From assembly GCA_015143295.1 (NCBI GenBank), contig CM026565.1, forward strand, positions 25,428,052-25,492,051: a stretch of 64,000 nt of DNA, read 5' to 3'. The notes beneath the pieces are model-generated. The model saw nothing but the letters and a program-made list of their open reading frames with translations, had not been told where the DNA came from and made no database searches. The stretch comes from Tetracentron sinense. Lineage: Eukaryota; Streptophyta; Magnoliopsida; Trochodendrales; Trochodendraceae. Shown here one piece after another: positions 1 to 12,700 of the stretch. Positions within the stretch are counted from its first letter, which is position 1. Each line of letters opens with the position of its first letter. A program made the position numbers and the translations under genes.

Positions 1-19
1 TCTTTCTTTCTACATACAG

Positions 20-720
20 TTTTCGATTGCTGTTTTACCACGGATGTTTTAGAAGAAGATGACTATAAAGTCTACATGGGAGGCATAGTCGGTCAACTCC
101 GAGACCACTTACCTGATGCTTCATTCATGGTGTTCAACTTCCGCGAGGGAGAGAGACAGAGCCAGATTTCCAACATTTTATCTGAGTATGATATGACTGT
201 AATGGACTACCCTCGGCACTATGAAGGTTGCCCATTGCTCACAATGGAGATGATCCACCATTTTATGAGATCAAGCGAAAGCTGGCTCTCGCTTGGGCAA
301 CAGAATGTGCTGTTAATGCACTGCGAGCGAGGTGGTTGGCTGGTTTTGGCTTTCATGCTGGCCGCGCTTTTGATTTATAGGAAGCAATACTCTGGGGAGC
401 AGAAGACCTTGGACATGATTTACAAGCAAGCCCCACGCGAGCTTTTGCAGTTACTGTCCCCACTGAATCCACTGCCTTCGCAATTGAGATACCTGCAGTA
501 TGTCTCGAGGAGGAATGTGGGCTTGGAATGGCCTCCGTTGGATAGGGCCCTGACGTTAGACTGCATCATTCTTAGGATGATTCCTAATTTTGATGGAGAG
601 GAGGGCTGCCAGCCAATTTTTCGGATATACGGACAGGATCCTTTTATTGCTACCGATAGGACTCCCAAAGTTCTATTCTCGACACCAAAGAGGAGCAAAA
701 CTGTTCGGCTTTACAAGCAG
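20..720 (+). CDS. Formin exon (first in window): PTEN-like domain and start of C2
   Basis: Starts in codon phase 2 after AG at 18-19, reads [20 protein letters not shown], and ends before GTGACT at 721. The P-loop HCERGGW at 319-339 keeps the PTEN-family Cys but lacks the catalytic Arg, so it is a pseudo-phosphatase as in known plant class II formins. The residue after the Trp is Leu (CTG, 340-342), where relatives I recall have Pro. C2-type sequence begins near [12 protein letters not shown] (about 559). Confidence 0.96.
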
Positions 721-3700
721 GTGACTCTAAATCCTCTTTCTTTACTCAATAGAGTAAAGATATATTGATATATTTTTTCCCTTTTTCTGATATTTGGTAT
801 TCTCCCTAGTTCTTGCTGGACTTGAAAGAAAAGCTTCTTTAGTTTACTCCACAAATATTGTTATCATTTTCTCAGGTTGGAACTTGGAAGCTCTTGTTTT
901 GTGTTTTCACTCTTACATGCAGTGATTGCATTGCAGGTTCTCTTGATCAGAGTGGCATACAAAGATTATCTTTGTATATATAGTGGACTCTCTTGATCTT
1001 TCCTTATTCAAATATTAGTTATATACCAATGGAAAAGATTGGTTGCTCTGGTTGTAAAGTGATGGTTGATGCTGTATTTGCTATTTCATTCCTCCAAGAC
1101 TTTAGACCATTTGGAAAGACCTTAAAAGTAGTTGACACTATATCTGAATGTGCACCAATTGCATTTTGGGGTCCAATGCATTTTAATGGTGCACATGTTG
1201 CGCTCCATAATTTGTGCCTGCCACCCACAACCCAAAATAGTATTATGCTATTCTAGTGAGGAGAAATTATTTTTCCTCCATCGATATTTTCCAGCCTGTT
1301 TCAGTTTGAGTTATTTAGCATTGCACCCATCCAAATGGTCCCTTAGACTTGTGTTAAATATAAGAAGAAGAGGATTATGCGTGCTGGAACATGACAAGAA
1401 CAAGCTGTACTACCTGCATCTACAAGTCTACCCTATACATGGACCACATGCAAGGGGGGTCAGGATCCACCATAAAAATAAAACCAGTCTCAACAAGGAG
1501 ATCTTGGTGAAAAACTGAGCTGATTGGATGAATATAACCGTTCAAAGTCATGGATTTTCTTTCTGGTTGGCTCAATATATCCTTTTCTTCTTTAACAATC
1601 CTAAAATAGTAGATTATATGGCTGGGATTATCCCATTGGTCAATTTTGGTTCAGGTGTTCTCTATGTTGGACCTTGGCAATGTATGTTTAGGTCGAAGTT
1701 CATGTAGCCTTGATTGGAACCCAACCTCAGGGAAATGTCCAAATGGGTCAACTCGACCTGACCTTCGAGTCAAAAACCCCAATGAAACAAGTGAAAGAAA
1801 AGAAGGGTTGGGTTGTCACCGGCTGTCTGGGTAGTCCAGCTATTGGCCGGATTGGGTCGGGTCAAATTCTACCTGGCACTTAGTTATGCCCCCCAATACT
1901 GAGCAGAAAAGTTGCATTTTTTATGTTATAATTTTTCTGCACTCCATGACACCTGCAGCAGGGAGTTCCTGCTATGGATTAGAACGTCTTGAGATTATGA
2001 AATATCTTTAGAAGATCCACATTTTTGTTGCCTCAACTCTGTAAATTAAAAATGCATTTACATTTTGGTCTAAGCTTATTATTTGAAGCCCCTTAATATT
2101 CTGTTGCAGGCAGATTGCGAATTAGTTAAAATTGACATCCATTGTCATATTCAAGGTGATATTGTGCTTGAGTGCATTAGCTTGGATGGTGATCTGGAAC
2201 GTGAAGAGATGATGTTTCGGGTCATGTTCAACACAGCCTTCATTAGATCAAATATTTTGATGCTTAACCGAGACGAAATCGACATCTTATGGGTTGCTAG
2301 GGATAGATTTCCCAAGGACTTTAGAGCAGAGGTATCTCCCCTCCCCCTCCCCCTTCCCCTTCCTCTTCCCCTCTTTCTCTTGTATGGGCCTATCCTTCCA
2401 ATCACTGTTACAAGTCTCCCGAGAAATACTGACAAAATCATCTTAAGTTTATAACTCCGTTTTTATTGTAGTATTTTTTAAAAGTATCGCGAGAAATTCA
2501 ATTTTCTCTTTTTATCATGTAAATATTGCGAGATTTAGCTGAGATTTTAAAAATATTGCGAAAATTACCTAATATTGATGGTTTGATGAATTTATAAATT
2601 GGTGATATTTATTACTATTTCCTGTAATTTTAATTATCATTTTAATCATTGCCGAGATTTAGGTGAGATATACTTGGGAAAAAACTCCATATATGAAAAT
2701 ATCTTGAGAAAAACTTCAGCCGATAAAAACCTGAGAACGAGATTTGTAACACTGCTTCCAGTAATGCATTTCTGATGAGAAGCAAATTCTGTATTGTGAT
2801 TGCATGAAGGTTCTTTTCTCGGACATGGATGCAGCTGCTTCTCTTATTACGGTAGATATGCCTGGTGTTGAGGAGAAGGAAGGCCTTCCTATGGAAGCTT
2901 TTGCTAAAGTTCAGGAGATCTTTAGCACCGTTGATTGGCTAGATCCAAAGGCAGATGCTGCACTCAATGTACTTCAGCAAATAACAGCGTCAAATATTCT
3001 CCAAGAAAAGTTGGAGATTGGTTCTCTCAAGAATGCAGAAACTAGCGGTTTGTTGCAGGAATTAATTCCTGAAAAGCTTCAAGAGAAACTGGAACCTAAG
3101 GCATCAGAAGATAATATCAATAGCTCGACATCCATGGTTCTGGAGAAACAGTTTATGCCCTTCCTTAAATTATCTCCAGATACAGATTCGACTAGAAAGA
3201 AGGTTGAGCCCCAAGAACTGCAGGTTGCGCTTCAACAACCTGCTCAATCTAAGATCATATCCCAACGGATGCCTAAGTCTTCTGTATCTAATCCAGTTTC
3301 ACATTGTAATTCTCTGCAAGGGTCACCAGTGCCTCTGTCAAGATATCATAGTGCACCCTCGGTTCTTGGCATTACAGCTCTGTTGCATGATCATGCTTCA
3401 TATGAAAGTGCTGAAGTCACTCATTCGGTGAAATCATCACCTCCCCACACTCCTTCAACTCCTCCGGTTTCACGTGTATCTAAAATTGTGGAGCCCGGTA
3501 TTGGTTTGATTTCTCCACCACCACCGCCACCGCCACCTCCGCCGCTGCGACCTCCTTCGACGGATCCTAGAACAAAGACTTTTGCAACTCCTCCTCCTCC
3601 ACCGCCGCCACCTTATCATCTGTCATCTTTAAAACCCACGCATCCTTTACCTACCCATCCTGGAACCTCTTTAAAGGGTAGAGGTCAGTCGTCTTTGGTT

Positions 3701-6700
3701 CCTCCTCCCCCACCTCCACCCCCTTCCCATTCAGGGGCATCATTATCCCCAATTGCCAGATCTTATGCAATTCCTCCTTGTCCTCCACCTGCACCCCCAT
3801 CTTCAGGATCCACTATCAACAAATCATTGTTAAATCCCCCTCCCCCACCCCCACCCCCACCCCCTGTAGTTGCTTCATCAACTCCATCTCCTCCTCCCCC
3901 ACCTCCATCTGTGAAGAAGCCAGCTGTTACAGCTGGCCCTCCTCCCCCTCTACCTCCTCCTCTAAGTTCTAGGCCTTCCCTAAGTCCTACTATGACATCT
4001 TCGTCACCACCACCCCCTCCCCCAAGTTTTGCGTCAAAGCAACCTGGCCCTGCATCTCAGAATTCTCTACATGGTCCACCTGTACCTCCTCCTCCTGCCC
4101 CTTTTGCCAAAGGGGTTCCAAAAGCTGGTAGTGCTTCTCCACCTAGTAGCTTTGCTGGACCCCCAGCTCCTGCACCACCTTTTAGTGCTCCATTCAGCAC
4201 AAAGGGACGGGGCCTATCACGAACTACAAGTTCAAGGAATCAGCAGTCAACTCAATCCAAAAAGGCTTCCCTGAAGCCGTATCATTGGTTAAAGCTAACA
4301 AGGGCAATGCAAGGAAGTTTATGGGCTGAGACACAAAAGTCTGATGAAGCTTCCAAGTAAGTGTTGTTTTCCTTAGAGTTGATGTTCTCTGTCATTTGAT
4401 GAATGATGGTTTACCAATTCATACAATTTTACAGGCATCTATTCGTCTGTTTCTGTTTTGTCTGTGCTAGGGCTCCAGAGATTGACATGTCAGAACTTGA
4501 GAGTCTTTTCTCAGCAGCAGTTCCAAATTCAGGACATGGGAGCTCGGGCGAGAAATCAAATCGCCGTGCCTCGCTTGGGCCTAAAGCTGATAAAGTTCAA
4601 CTGGTAATTTAGTCTTTAGTTCTCAAGTAATGCCGTGATAGTTACATTTATTCATCTCTGTTATTTAAGGCTGTCTGCATCTGTCTTCATTCTTCTCCAG
4701 TTTAATTAGATTTTGCTTTCTTTGCTGTATACTGTCAGAAAATAGGGAGGTCTTTTGTACAGACAAATGTTGGATAAATCAGCCAAAAATTTCCACTTTG
4801 GGAAACTATTGTGTTCATAGAATCCCCTTTTTCTTACTTAAGGAGTGTTCTTTCCTGATTTCTTTTATGGGATCTGAACACAAGAAAGATGGAATCCTTA
4901 AATCACTTCTCAAGATCTCATTTGACAGGGTATCGTCAAATGGAAACAGATTTTTATCAAAACTTCATTTGAATTCTTGAAGTTCTTACAAACAAACACC
5001 TGGGGGAGAAGTTACTTTTCCTACAATCCAGTGTATCATAATCTTATTACAAAATCACATGTATCAAACTATCAACACAATTCCTTTTCACTGAACGATG
5101 CGGCAAATTGTTACAGGTAGTATACATGTAATGGTTGTGGAAGTAGCACATTGCTCCTACTTTTACCTTAGTTTTCCAGTGGATCGCTTATGCTTTTTCC
5201 ATAAATGAAAATTCATGAAGTAAATATTGTCTTTGCAGGATCAGTGGCAGTTGTCCAGGTCAGTCATTAAAGGAATGTCTAAGAATACTACCATTTAAGA
5301 GTCTTATTATAAATATGTACAAATATTCCATGGAAGAACTAGAATCTCTCCCTATAAATGCCAAATTTATTATCTCTCAAGCTTATATTTTGAAGCTTAA
5401 GTTAATTGTGTTTCTCTGGTATAATAAACCATTGCTTGTGAGCTGACTTAGTTAGGAGACATGAAGAAGATACTTTGTAATCCTATTTTTTCTGGGAATA
5501 CTTGTATTGGATAACGTACATGCTTGGGATCAGTTATTGATGGATTGTGTTTAACAGCCTACATCAGTCTTGGCACACCCTTTATCGAGCTAACCTATCT
5601 TCATGAATGCTTACAAAGTAGTAAAAATAATGCTCCGCATTTATTGGTTTGTTGTCACTATTTTGAGCCAATAGTAAGTTAGCTAGATGGATTCTTCATA
5701 GTAAACAAGCAAGATGGATTTCTTTAAGTGGAAACATATCATAGTCATATGGATAGGAGACACTTGGACACTCTAAAAGCTATGATTATTCTTGATGCAT
5801 TTGGTGAATATACAATCAGGGAAAAAATCTCGTGAACTATTGAAAATATGCATTAGCATATTCTATTCACAGGGAAAATGGTCCATTATACATGCTTCCA
5901 CCAATTAGATGTTCTCATGTCCTTGCATCTTGAGTTCTATTGGCTATTGAATCATAGTCTTGCCACTTCTAGTGTACAGAAGCACCCAGGTCATACTGGG
6001 TCAATACATTTAGAAGAGGGTGATTCAAATCTGGTGGTTTGTGTCTCACATCATGCATCAAACATTATCGTGCATTCATTTGTCTTTCTGAGATGAATAT
6101 GTCATTTGGCTGCTCAGGTTTATGTTCGTTCTTTGATTGGATTTAGTTGGTTTGACACTAGTTTCACGTGTTAAAGGATATTGGTTGCTTCACTGATATT
6201 TTATAAATTGATGACCAGCGTGATTGAACAATTGGTTAAAGGAAAGGAAGCGAACATGTGCTCCACTCACTAATCTGATAAAAATATGCCCGAACAGATT
6301 CTGTATTTCAAGTTCTTAGAATAGGCAAGGGTTTCTGCCAAGTAATAGTACATGTGTAGTGTACTAGTGTGTACAAATATATTGCTTGCTCCTAGTTTTA
6401 GTAGATCCTTCTGGAAAGTTTTGATTCATTGCATAAACTTCAAAAGTAAGATCTGGCTTTAGTAGCGTATCTTCAAAAGATTTTGTATAATCTTCTGTCA
6501 TGCATAGTTACCAAGTCAGATTTTGGAAATTAGTTCATCTATGGAAAATTTCGAAAATAATTGGAAAATTTGGAAATAAATTGAAAAATATCTGGTAAGA
6601 TATATAATATAAATTATTAAAATAATAATAAAAAATATTTCATATATTAGACATTTATTTTGGACTTTTTCCAAAAAGTCATGAATAATTCGTGTTTAAT

Positions 6701-9700
6701 TTGCGACTTTTTGAAAAGGTCGCTATTTTTTCCAAAAGTCGCAAATACATCGTAAATTAATCGTTTGATGAAAAATTTGCGTATTATTCAAGACTTTTTG
6801 AAACAATCGGAGAACTTTGTTACTTTGCTGTCATGGATGTGTCTTGAGTATTTACTCTTGAGTGTTAGATGAAAAACTTTGGATCACTGCCATATTATAG
6901 TTGGTATTTTTCAACTGACGATATATCTCACTGATTAAAAAATATTATAGATGATATTTTTCTATGTGATTGATTTCCATATGTATAATCTTTTGGCCAG
7001 TCATTACTTTCAGCAGAACTGAAGGGTGAACCCACAAATAAATAAGCATTAACTGTGACAATATAAAAATCAGATTTGCAATATAAATAAAAGGGGAAAA
7101 GAAGTAGAAAGACGAGAGAAAAGAAGGAAGAAGTTTGGAAGAAGTGGAGAAGTCTCCCACAAGCTAGCCCACAAATAAATAAGCATTAATTATGTCAAGT
7201 GTCAACATAAAAACCAGATTTGTAATATAAATAAAAGGAGTAAAGAAGTAGAAAGACGAGAGAATAGAAGAAGGAAGAATATGGAAGAAGATGAGAAGTT
7301 TCCAGCAAGCTAGGGCCGGCTCCTCCTCCCTTTCTACATATTAAAAAATCATTAAAATATGAAAAGACAGATCCGTCTCTGCTCAATTACATCAGCAATA
7401 CAATATAAATTTAAAAATAATAAGAAAGAAGTAACAGATGATATAAAGTAAACCCTAGATACCCTACTCTTAAGTCGATCTAGATTAACACCAAGAGTGG
7501 ATCCCACAGATTATATGTAGGGTCCACAATAAATATGAAGATGTTTCAACACTCCTCCTCAAGCTGGAGCATGGATATCACACATGTCCAGCTTGGAAAT
7601 AAGCTTCTCAAATTGAAAATTCCCAAGAGCTTTGGTGAATAAATTTGCAATCTGATCATGGGATGAAATATAGGGAGTAGAGATCTCTCCTTGATAACTC
7701 TTTTCACAAATGAAGTGAAATCCACCTCTAGCTACTTTGTTCTTTCATGAAACACTAGAGTGTTGGCTATGTGAATAGCCGCTTGATTATCATAGTGTAG
7801 GAGCATTGGAACTTGAGCTTCGAATTCTAACTCTTCCAGTATTGATTTTATACAAGCAAGCTCACAGGTTGTGTGTGCCATAGATCTGTATTCTGCCTCA
7901 GCACTTGATCTTGCAACAACATTCTGCTGACTCTTCCATGTAACCACATTACAACCAACTAAAGTACAATAACTAGTAGTAGATCTTCTATCACATCTTG
8001 ATCCTGCATAGTTTGCATCAGAGTACGCTTCTATCTTCAAATGGCCATAAGATCTATACAAAATACCTTTCCCAGGAGCCTTCTTGAGGTATCTCAGAAT
8101 TCTCATAACTACATCTAAGTGTGAAGTCCTAGGATTCTGCATAAATTGACTAACCACACTTATCGAAAATGAAATATCAGGTCTTGTGATAGTCAAATAA
8201 ATTAGATTTCCAACAAGCCTCCGATACAGACCAGGATCTTCCAAAACTCTCCTTCATTAGTTTGAAGTTTAAGATGAGAATCCATTGGCGTCTCTGCTGG
8301 ATTTGTACCTAACATACCTGTTTCTTCCAATATGTCACACACAGACTTCCGCTGACATAGATTAACTTCCATTTTAGATCTGGCCACTTCTATTCCCAGA
8401 AAGTATCGTAAGATGCCAAGGTCTTTTATTTGAAATTGAGATTGCAAGTAGAGTTTCAACCTTTCAATCCCATGGTTCATCACTTGTAACAACAATATCA
8501 CCCACATACACCATTAGTATGATATAGCTTGAAGCAGTACGCTGGGAAAATACTGAGTGATCCACTTTGCTTCTCTTTAAACCATAAGATATTACTACAC
8601 TGCTAAACTTTTCAAACCACGCTCTCGGTGACTGTTTCACCCCATAGATCGACTTCTTTACTCTGCACACTTTAGAAGACAACTCCTCCTGAGCAACATA
8701 TACCGAGGGATGTAAGAAGGCATTCTTAATGTCTAGTTGGACTAGAGGCCAATTACGATTAGCAGCAATAGAGATGACAACTCTAATTGAATGTAGTTTA
8801 GCTACTGGAGAAAAAGGTCTCTAGATAATCCACTCCATACACCTGTGTGTACCCCTTTGCTACGAATCTAACTTTCAATCTTTCTATGGAACCATATGGC
8901 AAAAATTTAATCGTATACACCCATCTGCATTTAACAGGGTTGTTCTCAGTTGGGAGATCTGATAACTCCCAAGTATCATTGGCCTACATAGCTTCCATTT
9001 CCTCATCCATGGCCAATCTCCAGTGTTTATCCAGTAATGCTTCTTGAACAGACTTATGAATAGAAACAAAGGATAAAGCAAGGGCCAATTTAGGATAAGT
9101 GGGGGACAACTGCTCAAAGGAAACAGATTTTGCAATGAGATGTTTATTACAAGTATGTTTACCTTTACAAAGAGAAACTGGTAGGTCATCAGAAAGAACT
9201 TTAGAACTAGAACTCTGATTAGAAGTTGACACCTCAAGATGATCAGGAGATGAAGGTGCAGGAAGAGATGGAATAGTCTACAACACTGGCTCTTTCCTTC
9301 TTTTCTTGAAGTAAGTTTTTCTGAAGCCTTTTTGAGTAGATGTAGCTTCATGAACTGGATCATCTGGAAAAACAATAAGCAACAACGTTCTGATAGAGCA
9401 ACTTTTTCATCATGTTTATAATTGGCATAAAAAGGAACAATTTCAAAGAAGGTTATATTTATTGTCACAAAATGCCTTTTAAGAGAAGGACTGTAGCATC
9501 TATAACCCTTTTGAGTACGAGAGTAGCCAAGAGAAAGACACTTGTTAGAATGAGGAGAAAGTTTATCTTGACTTGGTCCAAGCAGATGAACAAAACAAGT
9601 ACACTCAAAGGTTTTTGGAGGAATAAAGAAAGGAGGCTGATTGAGAAACATAAAAGAAAAGGGCATTTTCCATCCAAAACCGATGAAGGCATATGATTGA

Positions 9701-12700
9701 TTAAGTAACATGCAGTAAGAACTACTCCCCCCCAAAAATATTTTGGAACATTCATTTCTAAAAGCAAACTACGAGTGGTTTCAATCAAATGTCTATTCTT
9801 ACGCTCAACTACACTATTTTATTGAGATGTGTAAGCACAAGATGACTAATGGATAATACCTTGATGTTGCAAATATGACTAAAATCCATGAGACATATAT
9901 TCCAAAGCATTATCTGATCTGAACACAGAGATTTGAGCTAAATTGAGTTCTTATTTTATTATGAAAATCTGGAACAAGGGAAAAACTTATGTCAAATTTT
10001 TCATAAGGTATAACCAAGTGATTCTAGAATAATAATCAATAAAAGGGTAAAATACCGAACACCAAACAAACTAGGAACCCGAGAAGGTTCCCATACATCA
10101 CAATGAAGTATGAACTACTTTAAAAGGAATTGGACTCCGCTTTTCAACTCTAAAAGTAAAAGACACTCTATGATGTTTACTCGGTTGGCAAGTTTCATAA
10201 TCCAAGCTCGATAAGGGAGTGAGGGGGGACAAGCCTTTAAAGCATTGGGAGAGAAGGATGATCCAAACGACAGTGTTATCAGATAGGAGAACCTCAGAAA
10301 GAACTGCAACAATCACTAGTTCTCGCTCTAGGTAATACAGACCATTCCTCTCATGTTCTCTACCAATCGTCTTCCCGTCTTGAGATCGTGGAAAATACAA
10401 CGAGATGGAAAAAATGTGACTGAACATTGTAGGGACTGTCATTTGATTGACCGATAGAAGACTAAAAGGGAGTTTAGGTGTGTATTAAACAGAGGATAAA
10501 GAAACAGATTCATTAGGTTGAGAGTACCAAGTCTACTAATTTTGGATGAGGTACCATCAACCAACGTAACAGGCATACTAGAAGGAACTGGATTAAGAGC
10601 AGTACCAAGGAATTGGACGAGGTACCACCTCAAAAACCACCACAGTTGTTTCGTCCACCACGTCCTCCATGCATTTTGTTATAACCAAAGGAAGTAACTA
10701 ATGCTGACCTTTTGCCATTACCCACTTGGGAACGCACCATATCATTCACAATTGAAACTCGTTGAAGTCTAGCATATACTTCTGTCACAAATGGAATGGT
10801 ATCACCTCCTAGAATTTGATCTTTTATTCATTGGTGCTCCTTAGGGAGCCCAGACAACAATTTCACCACCTTCATATCTTCTCTCTGTTTCTTCATAAGT
10901 TTCACATGTAAGGTGATAGGATGATAAATAGACAATTCTTCCCACATTCCAGTAAGTTTGGCAAAGTATTCCCCTAGAGACTTTTTTCCCTTTTGAAGGA
11001 AAAAATCTCTTCCTACCACTGATAAATTGTTTCCCTTTTGAAAGGAGAAATCTCTTCCTACAATTGATAAACTCGAGAGATATTTTGATTTGAAGAGTAC
11101 ATCTCTCTAACTGTATCCCATACCTCTTTTGCAGTTTTCAAAAAATTTCACGTGAACTAACTTCAGGCTCCATACTGTTCCACAATCATGATCTAATTTG
11201 AGCATCATCTGACATCCATTCTCTATACGTAGCATTATCTGCCTCAGGTTTAGTATCTATAAGGAAACAATCCTTATATCGAACCACAAGAAAAACTTCG
11301 GCAGATTTTGCTCAGAGTATATAGTTATTCCCATTCAATGTAATAGATGTAATTAATGCATTAAGAGGAGGAATTGATATCTCACCAGACAATGTAGAAC
11401 CAATGACCAATGTTGAAGCTGCTGTTTTTGAGTTCATAACAGCACTAAACAGCAATCCATCAACTGAAAAGGAATCTCACAACTACTACCAACCTCAAAC
11501 CCTCAATCTCCACCCTCAAAAACCTTCAACAGCTCATAAACAATGGACGAACAGCAGTAACAACTCCTTGATAATAGGTTTCATTGAGGTCAAGGACATC
11601 AAACCAACCGAATACCAATCATCCTTACCAATAAGGTAAGGACAACCAGAAAATCAACTCCGACCTATCTAAAAATCCCACCAGCAACTAGATTGTCCTT
11701 AGATCTTGCTTTATGCGGAATAAAAAATCTGAAAAAAAAAAAACTGATCTCTATGTTGTCTGGTTAAGCTATGATACCATGTGACAACTGACAACATAAA
11801 AACCAGATTGTAATATAAATAAAAGGAGAAAAGAAGTAGAAAGAAGAGTGAAAAGAAGAAAGAAAGAAGTTTGGAAGAAGGAGAAGAAGAGGAAAAGTCT
11901 CCAGCAAGCTAGGACTGGCTCCTCCTCCCTCTCTTTATATTAAAAAGTCATAACATGAAAAGATTTCTTAATTACATCAGCAATACAATATAGGTATCAA
12001 ACTAATAAGAAAGAATCAAAGGATATAAAGTGGATATAGATTAACACCAAAAGTGGGCCCCACAGAGAATATGTAGGGTCCACAATAAATATGAAGATTC
12101 TTCAACATTAACAAAATGTAGAGGGGTTCTGGGATCATATAGGCATCATGATCAGACTGCACTCCATAGTTTTTTATGGGTAAAGATTGCACTCCATATT
12201 GAAAACTTGACGCCTAAAGGGTGGGCTGAGGGAGGATCCTCAACCTCTGGCTGCATTCTTCTCCCTCCTTTTACTCCTTTTCTTCTTTTGTTTTGTTCAC
12301 TTTGTTTTGTTTAACTCATTGCACTCAGATGTGCCTATTTTAATGCATTCTTATTACCGATCAATAGAGAAAAGAAAAGAGTGGGCTGATCTGACTTGCA
12401 GCGGTCCACTTTTTCTCTTTTCTTCTGCACAATGGAAAGATCACCTCTTCATTCTGTGAGTACTGGCATCCACAGTGAGAGTCTGTGCATTACAGTCTTG
12501 CTCTCAAATTCTGTCATGTCTTGGTGATGAAACAATTCTCACGAGCAGAATATCAAATCTGTGTTGATATCTCATTACTGGTTATTTCAGGTTGACCTGC
12601 GGCGGGCATATAATTGTGAAATTATGCTTACAAAAGTTAAGATGCCATTGCCTGATTTGATGGTAAGCTAAATGATAATTTTTATTGGTTTGCGAGTACA

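Larger units (their letters stand above)
7054..12107 (-). mobile_element. Decayed Ty1/Copia LTR retrotransposon in formin intron 4
   Basis: Full element reading on the minus strand, flanked by the 5-bp duplication TTAAC at 7049-7053 and 12108-12112. The LTR at 11782-12107 starts the element and the one at 7054-7551 ends it; both read TGTTGAA...CA on the minus strand. A primer-binding site complementary to initiator Met-tRNA (TGGTATCATAGC on the minus strand, about 11768-11779) adjoins the 5' LTR. A purine tract CTTGAGGAGGAG adjoins the 3' LTR at 7552. Order gag, integrase, reverse transcriptase, RNase H is Copia order. Many stops and frameshifts make it inactive. Confidence 0.92.

Noticed and set aside
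7732-9232. Active Copia polymerase gene
   Set aside because: Frames are shifted and stopped, and YVDD reads YVGD.
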